NCBI GenBank assembly: GCA_963650485.1
Contig: CAVJLN010000004.1
Location: forward strand, 21,359 to 85,358
Length of the DNA stretch: 64,000 nucleotides
Origin: Suilimivivens sp963650485
GTDB taxonomy: Bacteria; Bacillota; Clostridia; Lachnospirales; Lachnospiraceae
Direction: 5' to 3'
Shown: positions 52,544 to 62,200 of the stretch, piece after piece
How the letters are laid out: each line of letters begins with the position of its first letter
Numbering within the stretch: position 1 is the first letter of the stretch
Notes under the pieces: model-generated
The model's database searches: none
The model's input: only the letters and a program-made list of their open reading frames with translations
Told to the model about the DNA's origin: nothing
Position numbers and translations under genes: made by a program

Positions 52544-52885
52544 ATGTTAGATCAGAATATTCGCAATCAGGCAGAACAGTTTGTGAAAGAGATATGTGAT
52601 ACGGACGTCTATAAAACATATGTGATGCAGCTTTCACGGTTAAAACAGAATCCGGATCTCTATCAGCAGGTAAATGACTACCGCAAAAGGAATTTTGAGA
52701 TGCAGAATGCATCCCAGGTGGACGATCTGTTTGATAAGATGGACTATTTTGAGAAAGAATATAAGCAATTCCGCGAAAACGTCATTGTGGACGACTTTTT
52801 GAAGGCAGAGCTGGCTCTTTGCAGGATGATGCAGGAGATCAATGCTCTGCTTGTGGATGGACTGAACTTTGAATATTTTGAATGA
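52544..52885 (+). CDS. YlbF/YmcA-family protein
   Basis: This 113-residue helical protein has the YlbF family pattern: VKEICDTDVYKTYVMQLSRL, then PDLYQQVNDYRKRNFEMQNA, and a C-terminal DDFLKAELALCRMMQEINAL. In Bacillus the YlbF-YmcA-YaaT complex affects RNase Y and mRNA processing, which fits its place after RNase J. The stop overlaps a possible start of the next gene. Confidence 0.85.
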   Translation: MLDQNIRNQAEQFVKEICDTDVYKTYVMQLSRLKQNPDLYQQVNDYRKRNFEMQNASQVDDLFDKMDYFEKEYKQFRENVIVDDFLKAELALCRMMQEINALLVDGLNFEYFE

Positions 52886-52932
52886 GAGTAGCTATTCAAT
52901 CGTGCAAAAGGTATAAGAAAGGCAGTAACAGT

Positions 52933-53466
52933 ATGAATGCAAAAGCATTAATTGGTACAGTAATCGAAACAATCATCAAGTTTTTCGTGCTGGCGGCCGC
53001 AATTATCCTGATCTTTAAGGGAGCGACGAAGGCATATGATTTTGGCTACCGTGTATTTGCGGATGAACCGATGTCAGCAGCCGGAGGACGGACGATTACC
53101 GTTGGAATTGCTGAGGATGCAGATATTACAGATATTGCGAAGATGCTGGAAGAAAAGGGCTTGATTTCCGATTACCGGCTTTTTATCGTACAGGAGCTTC
53201 TGTCGGCACAGCACGACAAGATCAAGCCGGGCATTTATGATCTGAGTACCGATATGAAGGCAGAAGAGATGCTTGAAATCCTTGCAAGTGAAGGTGAGGA
53301 AGAAAGCAGTAATACGATTGCACCCAATGCAGAGACCGGAGATGTCACAGATCCGTCTGAAGAAGATATAGAGAACCCGGAGAATATTGGCAGCGAAGAT
53401 ATGGACGTAGAGGTGCTTCCGGAGGATACAACAGAGACTTCGGAAGTGACAGAAGCGGGAGAATAG
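52933..53466 (+). CDS. Short MltG-like (YceG) protein, no catalytic domain
   Basis: This is a 177-residue protein with ATG 52933 (GAAAGG upstream); an ATG at 52882 would add 17 unlikely residues. It has one membrane helix (about 13-32), then a LysM-like part as in the N-terminal region of MltG (TVGIAEDADITDIAKMLEEK, then IKPGIYDLSTDMKAEEML). An acidic tail (about 125-177) follows. Normal MltG has about 340-380 residues with a catalytic Glu domain; that part is missing. The position before the O-methyltransferase and U32 peptidase genes equals yrrL, so this is a shortened lineage-specific form. Confidence 0.8.
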   Translation: MNAKALIGTVIETIIKFFVLAAAIILIFKGATKAYDFGYRVFADEPMSAAGGRTITVGIAEDADITDIAKMLEEKGLISDYRLFIVQELLSAQHDKIKPGIYDLSTDMKAEEMLEILASEGEEESSNTIAPNAETGDVTDPSEEDIENPENIGSEDMDVEVLPEDTTETSEVTEAGE

Positions 53467-53469
53467 ACA

Positions 53470-54120
53470 GTGATTACAGACGAAAGAATCAGTACCTTCA
53501 TTCATTCCCTGGATGTAGGGAATACACCCTTTCTTACGGAACTGGAGCGATATGCGAAGGAAACCAATGTACCTGTTATCCGGCCTCAGATGCAGAGCTT
53601 TCTGAAGGTGCTGCTTGCAATGCAGCAGCCGAAGCAGATCTTAGAGGTGGGGACGGCCATTGGTTTTTCTGCGTTACTAATGGCAGAATACGGACCAAAG
53701 GACTGCCATATTACTACGATTGAAAAATATGAAAAAAGGATTCCGCTTGCAAAGGAGAATTTCAAAAGAGCCGGAAGGGAACAGCAGATTACCCTGTTAG
53801 AGGGGGATGCAACAGAAATTCTGAAGGAGCTTACGGGACCGTATGATTTGATTTTTATGGATGCGGCGAAGGGACAGTATATCCATTTCCTGCCGGATAT
53901 CCTGAAATTAATGCCCGAGCATGGTGTACTGCTTTCGGATAATGTGCTTCAGGATGGGGACGTGTGCGAATCACGGTTTGCAGTAACGAGAAGAAACCGC
54001 ACGATTCATGCCCGGATGAGGGACTATCTGTACGAATTAAAGCATCATGAGGAGCTGCGCACGGATATTCTGCCGGTGGGGGATGGAATGACCCTCAGTG
54101 TGCGTGTTGGCAAGTCATAA
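53470..54120 (+). CDS. SAM-dependent O-methyltransferase (YrrM-like)
   Basis: This 216-residue class I methyltransferase is of the O-methyltransferase 3 type. It has VPVIRPQMQSFLKVLL, SAM motif ILEVGTAIGFSALLMAEY, TTIEKYEKRIPLAKENF, then FMDAAKGQYIHFLPD and LLSDNVLQDG. In Bacillus, YrrM (TrmR) methylates 5-hydroxyuridine at tRNA position 34 made by the U32 protein YrrNO/TrhP. The next gene here is that U32 protein, so the same pathway is likely. It starts at GTG 53470, three bases after the MltG-like stop. Confidence 0.9.
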   Translation: MITDERISTFIHSLDVGNTPFLTELERYAKETNVPVIRPQMQSFLKVLLAMQQPKQILEVGTAIGFSALLMAEYGPKDCHITTIEKYEKRIPLAKENFKRAGREQQITLLEGDATEILKELTGPYDLIFMDAAKGQYIHFLPDILKLMPEHGVLLSDNVLQDGDVCESRFAVTRRNRTIHARMRDYLYELKHHEELRTDILPVGDGMTLSVRVGKS

Positions 54121-54218
54121 GCAGATCCCGTATTTCAGGACAGACAAGAACGTAAATAAGGGGTAAAAGATAGTAACGATTCAGAGCAGATATCGTTAAA
54201 AACAGCCAAGGAGACAGA

Positions 54219-55463
54219 ATGAGAAAACCGGAACTTTTGATACCTGCCAGTTCACTGGAGGTTTTGAAAACAGCCGTGCTTTTTGGAGCAGATGCGGTAT
54301 ATATCGGAGGCGAAGCGTTCGGACTTCGTGCGAAGGCGAAAAATTTTGATAAAGAGAGCATGAGGGAAGGGATTGCCTTTGCCCATGAGCGAGGTGTCCG
54401 GGTCCACGTGACAGCCAATATTCTGGCACATAACCGTGATCTTGCGGGAGCTGCAGAATATTTTAAGGAGCTGAAGGATTTAAAGCCGGACGCCCTGATT
54501 ATTGCGGATCCTGGGATGTTTATGCTGGCACGGGAAATCTGTCCGGAAATAGATATTCATGTTTCCACACAGGCGAATAATACGAATTACATGACCTACA
54601 GGTTTTGGTATCAGCAGGGCGCAAAGCGTGTGGTATCGGCAAGAGAGCTGTCTCTTGAAGAGATCAGGGAGATCAGGGAGCATATTCCGGAGGAACTTGA
54701 GATCGAGAGCTTTATCCACGGAGCTATGTGTATTTCCTATTCGGGAAGATGTCTTCTCAGCAGCTTTTTTACCGGCAGGGATGCCAATCAGGGAGCCTGT
54801 ACTCATCCCTGCCGCTGGAAATATTCCGTTATGGAGGAGAAGCGTCCGGGTGAATACTTCCCGGTATATGAGAATGAGCGCGGAACATATATTTTTAACT
54901 CTAAGGATCTGTGCATGATTGAGCATATCCCGGAGATGATCCGGGCAGGGATTGACAGCTTTAAAATCGAAGGCCGTATGAAGACGGCGCTTTATGTGGC
55001 AACGGTTGCCAGAACCTACCGAAAGGCGATTGATGATTATCTGGAATCCGAGGAGAAATATCGTGCCAATATGGACTGGTATAAGGAGGAAATCTCCAAA
55101 TGCACGTACCGTCAGTTTACAACGGGCTTTTATTTTGGAAAGCCGGATGAACGTACGCAGATATACGATTCCAATACCTATATTAATGAATACATTTATC
55201 TGGGAAGCATAGAAGAGGTTACCGGAGAGGGACTTGCGAAAATTACACAGAAGAACAAGTTCAGCGTGGGGGATCGTATCGAGATCATGAAACCTGATGG
55301 TGACAATCTGGAAGCTTCCGTGTTATCCTTAAGAACAGAGGATGGGCAGCGGGTTGAAAGTGCACCCCATCCCCAACAGGTTTTATATGTGGAATTAAGT
55401 ACCGTACCAGCGGTATTTGATCTTCTTCGTGTTCGTAAAATGGATCCGGAAAACGCTGAATAG
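54219..55463 (+). CDS. Peptidase U32-family protein (TrhP/YrrO-like)
   Basis: This 414-residue U32 protein starts RKPELLIPASSLEVLKTAVL. It has GADAVYIGGEAFGLRAKA, EIDIHVSTQANNTNY and the family signature ESFIHGAMCISYSGRCLLSS followed by GACTHPCRWKY. Conserved cysteines probably bind an iron-sulfur cluster. Relatives make 5-hydroxyuridine in tRNA. Beside the TrmR-type methyltransferase this supports a tRNA wobble-uridine pathway. It starts ATG 54219 with CAAGGAGAC. Confidence 0.9.
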   Translation: MRKPELLIPASSLEVLKTAVLFGADAVYIGGEAFGLRAKAKNFDKESMREGIAFAHERGVRVHVTANILAHNRDLAGAAEYFKELKDLKPDALIIADPGMFMLAREICPEIDIHVSTQANNTNYMTYRFWYQQGAKRVVSARELSLEEIREIREHIPEELEIESFIHGAMCISYSGRCLLSSFFTGRDANQGACTHPCRWKYSVMEEKRPGEYFPVYENERGTYIFNSKDLCMIEHIPEMIRAGIDSFKIEGRMKTALYVATVARTYRKAIDDYLESEEKYRANMDWYKEEISKCTYRQFTTGFYFGKPDERTQIYDSNTYINEYIYLGSIEEVTGEGLAKITQKNKFSVGDRIEIMKPDGDNLEASVLSLRTEDGQRVESAPHPQQVLYVELSTVPAVFDLLRVRKMDPENAE

Positions 55464-55523
55464 CAGCTGTTTTCCATGCGCAGGATTCTTAAGGATCGGA
55501 GAATAGACAGAGGGAGGAAAACA

Positions 55524-57635
55524 ATGAATGATGTGAAGGATATCGAGGCGCTCTTTGGCAGCCGGGTGTTTACCCGTGCGACCATGCGGGAACGCCTTCC
55601 GAAGAATATCTACAAGGAAGTAATCAAAATCATGGATTGCGGCGGTGAGCTGTCCTTAGCCACAGCAGATGTAGTGGCTAAGGCCATGAAGGACTGGGCC
55701 GTTGAAAATGGCGCAACCCATTATACACACTGGTTTCAGCCGCTTACCGGTATTACGGCAGAAAAGCATGATTCGTTTATCACCCATCCGGATGTGGATG
55801 GAAAAATGCTGATGGAATTTTCCGGTAAGGAGCTCATCAAGGGAGAGCCGGATGCTTCTTCATTCCCATCAGGCGGACTGCGCGCAACCTTTGAGGCACG
55901 GGGGTATACTGCATGGGATATTACGTCTCCGGCATTCCTGCGCGAGGATGCTACGGGTGTGATCCTTTGTATTCCGACTGCTTTCTGCTCCTATAAGGGA
56001 GAGGCTCTGGATACGAAGACACCGCTCCTGCGTTCCATGGAAGCCATCAGCCAGCAGGCGCTTCGTATTGTACGCCTGTTTGGCAATACGGAAGCGACGA
56101 GGGTGATTCCGAGTGTCGGCGCAGAGCAGGAATATTTCTTGGTAGATCGGGATAATTATCTGAAGCGTGAGGATCTGATTTTTGCCGGAAGAACACTGTT
56201 TGGCGCACCTGCTCCTAAGGGACAGGAAATGGATGATCATTATTTCGGCACTATCCGGGAGCGGATCGGCGCTTATATGAAAGATATTAATCTGGAGCTT
56301 TGGAAGCTTGGCGTCACAGCGAAGACCCAGCACAATGAGGCAGCTCCGGCACAGCATGAGCTGGCTCCGATCTATGAAACGGCCAATGTGGCGGTAGATC
56401 ACAATCAGCTTATTATGGAGACGATGAAGAAGGTGGCAGAGCGTCATAACCTGACCTGTCTGCTTCATGAAAAGCCCTATGCCGGTGTGAACGGCTCCGG
56501 CAAGCACAACAACTGGTCACTGACTACAGATAATGGTGTCAACATGTTGGATCCGGGTGAAACCCCGAATGAAAATATCCAGTTCCTTCTGGTTCTTGCC
56601 TGCATTATCAAGGCTGTGGATGTTCATGCCGATCTGTTGCGCCAGAGTGCATCCGATGTAGGAAATGATCACCGTCTTGGCGGATATGAAGCGCCCCCCG
56701 CTATTATGTCCGTATTCTTAGGAGAACAGCTCGAAGACGTGGTAAGGCAGCTCGTAGAAACCGGTGAGGCCTCCCATTGTCTTGAGGGGGGCAGAATGGA
56801 GACCGGTGTGTCAGCCATTCCGGATTTTGCGAAGGATGCCACCGACCGTAACCGTACTTCACCCTTTGCCTTTACCGGCAATAAATTTGAATTCCGAAGC
56901 GTAGGTTCTTCCGATTCTGTAGGAAGTCCGAATACAACCCTGAATGCTATTGTGGCAGAAGCCTTTTGCGAAGCGGCGGATGAGCTGGAGCAGGCAGAGG
57001 ATTTTGATCAGGCAGTACATGATCTGATTAAGAAGTATTTTACCGAGCATCAGAGAATTATCTTTAATGGTAACGGTTATGCTCCGGAGTGGGTGGAAGA
57101 GGCGAAGCGGCGAGGCTTGCCGAATCTGGTATCCATGGTCGATGCTGTTGATACCCTGACAACGGATAAGGCTGTAAAGCTGTTTGAAAAATTTAAGATT
57201 TTTACGAGGGCAGAGCTGGAATCCAGAGAAGAAATTCTTTATGAAACCTATGCAAAGACACTGAACATCGAAGCCCTTACCATGATTCATATGGCTTCCC
57301 GCCAGCTGCTTCCGGTATGTGTATCCTATAGTAAGAAGCTGGCTGATGCAGTCATTACCGTAACAGAAGCCGGTGCCGATGCTTCCGTGCAGGAAGAGCT
57401 TTTGAATGAGGTGTCCAGAGAACTGAAGAGCGCGAAGCTGGCACTTGAAGCCCTGAAAATGGATGAAAAGAAGGCCGGAGAGATCACGGATGCAAGGGAA
57501 AAGGCTTTCTTTTATAAGGATGTCATCAAGGAAGACATGGAGGCGTTGCGTGCCCCGGTTGACCGCCTTGAAATGTTAGTGGAAAAGGACATGTGGCCGA
57601 TGCCGACCTATGCAGATCTGATGTTTGAGGTCTAG
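55524..57635 (+). CDS. glnN: Glutamine synthetase type III
   Basis: This is a 703-residue protein from ATG 55524 (AGGGAGGAAA upstream); 16 more residues from 55476 would lack a site. It has the GSIII features: HYTHWFQPLTGITAEKHDSF, SSFPSGGLRATFEARGYTAW, GAEQEYFLVDRDNY, KTQHNEAAPAQHELAP, and GSGKHNNWSLTTDNG. GSIII makes glutamine from glutamate, ammonia and ATP and is common in Bacteroides and Clostridia. The length (about 700) is typical. The bidirectional terminator at 57693-57732 follows. Confidence 0.96.
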   Translation: MNDVKDIEALFGSRVFTRATMRERLPKNIYKEVIKIMDCGGELSLATADVVAKAMKDWAVENGATHYTHWFQPLTGITAEKHDSFITHPDVDGKMLMEFSGKELIKGEPDASSFPSGGLRATFEARGYTAWDITSPAFLREDATGVILCIPTAFCSYKGEALDTKTPLLRSMEAISQQALRIVRLFGNTEATRVIPSVGAEQEYFLVDRDNYLKREDLIFAGRTLFGAPAPKGQEMDDHYFGTIRERIGAYMKDINLELWKLGVTAKTQHNEAAPAQHELAPIYETANVAVDHNQLIMETMKKVAERHNLTCLLHEKPYAGVNGSGKHNNWSLTTDNGVNMLDPGETPNENIQFLLVLACIIKAVDVHADLLRQSASDVGNDHRLGGYEAPPAIMSVFLGEQLEDVVRQLVETGEASHCLEGGRMETGVSAIPDFAKDATDRNRTSPFAFTGNKFEFRSVGSSDSVGSPNTTLNAIVAEAFCEAADELEQAEDFDQAVHDLIKKYFTEHQRIIFNGNGYAPEWVEEAKRRGLPNLVSMVDAVDTLTTDKAVKLFEKFKIFTRAELESREEILYETYAKTLNIEALTMIHMASRQLLPVCVSYSKKLADAVITVTEAGADASVQEELLNEVSRELKSAKLALEALKMDEKKAGEITDAREKAFFYKDVIKEDMEALRAPVDRLEMLVEKDMWPMPTYADLMFEV

Positions 57636-57692
57636 TGAAGCTTGCTGTCATAATTTGCATGGCTCTGAATAGTTACAGATAATGAAAATGGA

Positions 57693-57736
57693 AAACTCCC
57701 GTATACCAATATGGAAATGGATACGGGAGTTTGTAC
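57693..57736. terminator. Bidirectional terminator between glnN and the C39-like gene
   Basis: A perfect 12-pair stem (57693-57704 with 57721-57732) has a 16-base loop. On the minus strand it is followed by TTCCATTTTC, on the plus strand by GTACTC after the TTT of the stem. It probably serves both convergent genes. Confidence 0.7.
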
Positions 57737-57774
57737 TCTAGATGATATTACGTAACGGAATAGTTATGATGTTG

Positions 57775-58446
57775 CTAATTTACTTTAACTTCCAGATAAC
57801 CTAATAATTTGCTCATATCATATTCGTTAATGACTCCTAAATTGGAATCATAGAACCTGCCATCAAAGTGAAGCAGATAATGACAATAGCGACCCATCTT
57901 TTCCATCATAATGCAGCACTTGGGAAGGGTGGCTTCCTCTCCTTCGGTATACATGATGACATCGCTGTGATCGATGCCATAGTAATTCAATGCGGAAATG
58001 ACACGTCCCATCGTAGCCTGCCATTCACGGCAGTCCATAACACTGATTACCTCGGCAATGGTAACGCCTGCGAGCATGGCAACACAGGTCTGTCCGCATA
58101 AACCATCTTCCGGCTGGGTGATAATATCAATGTGGTCAATCTTTCGGATTGGATGGTCAAAGCTGTAGGGGCTGTTCTGATCCATTTTGATTAAACTGGA
58201 TCCGATATGAAGGAGAATCTTATGAGGTTGTGCGACATCAATGTGTGCCACGTCCTCATCTCTTAAATGGATCTTGTAGTTCCCCTTCTCTTCCGGAAGA
58301 AGTTCACAGTCAATATGTTTATTGTCTAAAATCAGGTCGCCCTGAATCACATCACGCTGCTTGCAGACTTCCCATACATTAAAGGGAATACGGATGCAGA
58401 AGAGATTGTCCTTCTTCTCAATTTTACCGGTAAAAAAGTATCTCAT
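57775..58446 (-). CDS. DUF1905-like plus C39-like cysteine peptidase-fold protein
   Basis: This is a 223-residue two-part protein. Residues 1-85 (RYFFTGKIEKKDNLFCIRIP, then HIDCELLPEEKGNYKIHL) resemble the small beta-barrel DUF1905/AbrB-like proteins. Residues ~110-223 look like a C39/papain-like fold: QPEDGLCGQTCVAMLAGVTI with a candidate nucleophile Cys, and later YCHYLLHFDGRFYDSNLG with the candidate His and Asp. No signal peptide or transporter is present, so its substrate would be cytoplasmic. Its start follows a GGGAGG site. An inverted repeat overlaps its promoter. Confidence 0.65.
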   Translation of the reverse strand: MRYFFTGKIEKKDNLFCIRIPFNVWEVCKQRDVIQGDLILDNKHIDCELLPEEKGNYKIHLRDEDVAHIDVAQPHKILLHIGSSLIKMDQNSPYSFDHPIRKIDHIDIITQPEDGLCGQTCVAMLAGVTIAEVISVMDCREWQATMGRVISALNYYGIDHSDVIMYTEGEEATLPKCCIMMEKMGRYCHYLLHFDGRFYDSNLGVINEYDMSKLLGYLEVKVN

Positions 58447-58478
58447 AGTAACCTCCCAAAATCAAACGCTATGCATAA

Positions 58479-58507
58479 ACCATACCAAATTCCCACTGAA
58501 TTGTTAA
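58479..58507 (-). promoter_or_regulatory. Promoter of the C39-like gene
   Basis: On the minus strand TTAACA (58507-58502), a 17-base spacer and TATGGT (58484-58479) form a plausible sigma-A promoter about 35 bases before the start codon. Confidence 0.55.
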
Positions 58508-58532
58508 GGGTTTTCAGGTAAGAAAACCTTAA
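58504..58532. promoter_or_regulatory. Dyad overlapping the -35 box
   Basis: TTAAGGGTTTTC (58504-58515) and GAAAACCTTAA (58522-58532) are complementary with one bulged G and a six-base loop. It overlaps the predicted -35 box of the minus-strand gene, as an operator would. Confidence 0.5.
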
Positions 58533-58578
58533 GTACCTAAAAAAATACAGCCTGATAAAAAAATAACGAAAAAAGTGC

Positions 58579-58607
58579 TTGCCAAACCCTAATATATTAT
58601 GTATAAT
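58579..58607 (+). promoter_or_regulatory. Promoter of tRNA-Gln
   Basis: TTGCCA (58579-58584), an exact 17-base spacer and a consensus TATAAT (58602-58607) lie 19 bases before the tRNA 5' end. Confidence 0.85.
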
Positions 58608-58626
58608 ACCAAAGGTAACAACACAT

Positions 58627-58698
58627 AGGGCTATCGCCAAACGGTAAGGCAACGGACTCTGACTCCGTCATTTCAAGGTTCGAATCCTTGTAGCCCTG
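58627..58698 (+). tRNA. tRNA-Gln (anticodon CTG)
   Basis: The 72-base cloverleaf has a perfect seven-pair acceptor stem (AGGGCTA with TAGCCCT), a D arm with three pairs, and a five-pair anticodon stem ACGGA/TCCGT around CTCTGAC (anticodon CTG). The variable loop has five bases, and the T arm is CAAGG-TTCGAAT-CCTTG. The discriminator base is G. CCA is not encoded. Confidence 0.95.
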
Positions 58699-58705
58699 CT
58701 AAGAA

Positions 58706-58736
58706 CCCCGAAGGAAATTCCTTCGGGGCTTTTTAC
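58706..58736 (+). terminator. Terminator of tRNA-Gln
   Basis: CCCCGAAGG pairs with CCTTCGGGG around AAATT, followed by CTTTTT. This is a strong rho-independent terminator directly behind the tRNA. Confidence 0.95.
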
Positions 58737-59279
58737 GTGTCTGAAAAGCATGTCTGGAAATAGTAACATATGCACAAAGACCTGCATATATATTATAGAG
58801 AACTGCGGTATCGTTTTGGGCAAAATATACAAGTGCCGATTTGCCGAACAATTTTATCAATTGTATTTAATAAATACAAGATCTTGGGGTCAGTTTCAGC
58901 TCAAGAAATCATATCAATAAATTATGAATCCGGGTAAAATTGTTATGTAACCCATGTAAAAACCTTTGAAGATCAAGTAAAATCAAGGTTTTTGAGAAAT
59001 TTAAAAGGAAAAGGACCCGAAGCAAAGCAAAATGTATTTTTAGTCGGTTTGCATATAAATTGTGGTTGAAATTTTCTAAAAATTAACGAAAAAATCCGAA
59101 AAGAAAATACTGCGAAAATTACGTTTGTTTATTTTTAATAAAACTGCGGTTTTCGCCTGAAAGCACTGGAAATTTCAAGGGAAAACCGTTATGATATTAA
59201 CATAGGATAAATCTATAATTATGTCCAGAATCTGTAAAAAGGGATGGAAATTTTTGGGGTAATTATAAGGAGGTTTGCT
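58737..59279 (+). other. AT-rich spacer before the giant adhesin gene
   Basis: About 540 bases without a gene and far richer in A+T than its surroundings. It contains a hairpin with a T run (58958-58993, AAAAACCTTTGA with TCAAGGTTTTT). A consensus -10 TATAAT lies at 59214-59219 without a clear -35. An ORF-free leader of this type could hold upstream activation sites or a long 5' untranslated region. I see no known riboswitch. Confidence 0.55.
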
Positions 59280-62200
59280 ATGAAAAACTTATCAAGGAGA
59301 ATGAAGCGTTTACTTGCAATTTTACTTGTTGAGACAATTGTGGCAGTAAACGTAATTTCTGGCTATGCATCTGAAAGCGACGGCGTTTATACGATTTCTG
59401 AGGCAGAAGTCGAAGCTGAACTGCAGGAGAGTGGCAATGAGCCAGTAGTAATACAGGAGGAGGTTTCTGATGATTCACAGGATTTCTATGAAGAATCCTC
59501 TGAAGAACAGGAACTACAACAGGAAGATCAGAATGCTTCAGAGGGAGAAATGGCTTCTGATGAAAACGTAGCTTCTGAGGAACAGCCTGTTGCAGAGGAA
59601 CCGTCTTTGCCTGACGAGGGAAATGCAGAACAGACAGATGGAGAGACTGGGGCAACAGAAGAAGCGAAAGAAGAAACAGCAGATACCTGTACCTGTGAAA
59701 AGGCATGCAGCACATCCGAATATGATGCAGCATGTCCGGTTTGCAGTACAGTAGCAGATCTGGAGGAGGGTGCCAAGGAAGCATTCCTGAAAGAGAGTTG
59801 TTTGAAATACAGCGGTCAGAAGGAAGAACAGGAAACTGTTGAACCTGAGATCGTGAATAAAGAAAGCAACATCACCATTAAGGGAATCAGCATTGCAGAC
59901 GGCACTTCCATCAGCGGAAGCTCTGAATTCGAAATTCAGGTTGCGGATGAAGTGACCTTAAGTGAACAGGCTCCTGAAATTACCGGATATGAATTTACCG
60001 GTAAGGCTTATGTGAAGACCAATGACGGTGATGTGGAAGCATCTGAGATTAAGAAAGAAACCATCGAAACCGAGAAGAAGGAAGATGGCGTTGTTACCCA
60101 GATTATCAAAGAAACCAAATGGAGTTTCTATGATGTGAACGGTGAGACTTGGACAGAGCTGACTGAGGATACAACCGTTGCATTTGAGTATAAGAAGCTG
60201 GAAGAAGCAGTTGAAGAGGACGAAGAAGCAATTGTTGTAAACTTCTATGCAGTATGCGTGGATGAAGATGGAAATGTAATCGATGGATTCGAGAAGACGG
60301 AGCTTGCGGTCAGCGATTCTCTTGATCTGACGAAAGCACCGGTAACCATTGATGGATACAATTATGTGGAAGCAAATATTGGTGACGCAACAGTAATCTC
60401 CCTTGATCAGAGCAAATCTACAGATGCAGACGGAAAAGAAACAACCGTTTATTCTTATACAACAGCAGATGGCAAGGTAGAAGTTACCGAAGATGTAACA
60501 GTGACTCTTTCCTATGAAATGACAGAGGAAGAGAAAACAGCTATCCATTTCTATGCAGAATGTATAGATGAAAAGGGCAATGCGATTGCAGACTATGAAA
60601 AGAAGACCCTGCATTTCAGTGGCAGCATGGATCTTACAGCAGAGCCTTTTGCAATTGAGGAATATGAATACGTAGAAGCAGCCATTGATGGAACAGTTGT
60701 GTTGTCTGTAGACAAAGCAACCGTAGAAGACAAAGATGGCAAGGAAACCATTGCTTATTCCTACACAACAGCAGACGGTTCTGTTGAGGTGAGTGAAGAT
60801 ACTACCGTAACACTGACCTACAAATCCGTCAAGAAAGCTGCAGAGGTTACCCTGACATGGAGTTATGTGGATGAAGAAGGCCTTACAATTGAAGGAGCAG
60901 AAGGAGAACCGAAATTCGACGACACTCTGGTTCTTGATGATACAGAAAAGGCTCCGGTTGTAATTGAAGGTTATGAATATGTAGAAGCAACCATTGATGG
61001 TGTTGTGATTACTGCCATTACGAAAACCGTGGAGGATGCAGATGCTGAGGCTGCAGCAGAAGAAACAGCAGATGCAGAGCCGGTATACAGCTATGCCTAT
61101 ACAACCGCAGCAGGTGAATCCGTAGCGATTGAAGAAGATACCGAAATCACTTTAGGATATGAAGAAACCGGTATTCCGGTTAAAGTAGATGCGACCGTAG
61201 TAGATGAATTTGGTGATGAAATTGATGAGAAGTATACTAATATGGAGCTTCCGAAGTTCACGGATGGTGAGCTTGTGTTAAATGATGTCGAAAATCCTCC
61301 GGTTGCAAAGGTTCAGATCAGGAAGAGCCTTTTCAAGGTAATCAAGTACACCTATGTACAGGCAACGATCGACAATAAGATCATTACCGGTCTTAAGAGA
61401 GAAGCAACAGCAGCTACCGCAGATCTGAAAGAGAAGGAACAGGAATACATCTATTCCTACACAACAGATGGTGAAAACTGGACGAAGTTAAAAGAAGATA
61501 CCACCGTTTACTTTGAGTATACGGATGGACGTAAAACAGTCTTTACTTATGAAGATAGTAAGGTGTTAGTTACAGCTACTCTCCAACATGCAGGAGCAAT
61601 ACCGGATGATGCTGAATTTGTTGTTACAGAGATTACATCTGGCCAGGCATATGATGCATATATTGCAGCCTTGAATAATGCATCTGACGAAGATAAGGAA
61701 TATTCAGAGCAGAACACCTTGTTGTATGATATGGCATTTGTAGGTATCAATGATGAAACAGGAAATACTATTGAGATCGAACCATCAGAAGGTTCGGTTA
61801 AAATTAGTATTGTATTTAAACAGAACCAGTTGGCTGAAGAATTACAGGCTGTTGGCAGTGAAGAAGTAGAAATTAAGCATCTTCCTATTAATGATGCCAT
61901 TAAGGAAAGTGCTGGAACGACAGTTAATGCAGTAGGAATTACTGCAAGCGACGTTTCTGTCGAAAATGTAGGTAGCCCGACAGTTAGTATAGAGGGTGAA
62001 GTGGCAGAGTTTGTAACAAGCAGCTTTACAGTTTATTCTGTTAGCTCTAATCCGTCAGTATCTGTTAAAAAGGTCAACTTGAATGTAAAAGATATTATCA
62101 ATAAGAAAGCTGGATTTGATTGCGGCATTATAGCTAATACCTACGAGTGGGCTGGTGATACAGAAACGAATATGATGGTTGGAAGCTATTATAGCACCGC

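Noticed and set aside
58627..58698. Integration site (att) at the tRNA-Gln 3' end
   Set aside because: No repeated copy of the tRNA 3' end and no integrase gene are visible in the window, so there is no support beyond location.
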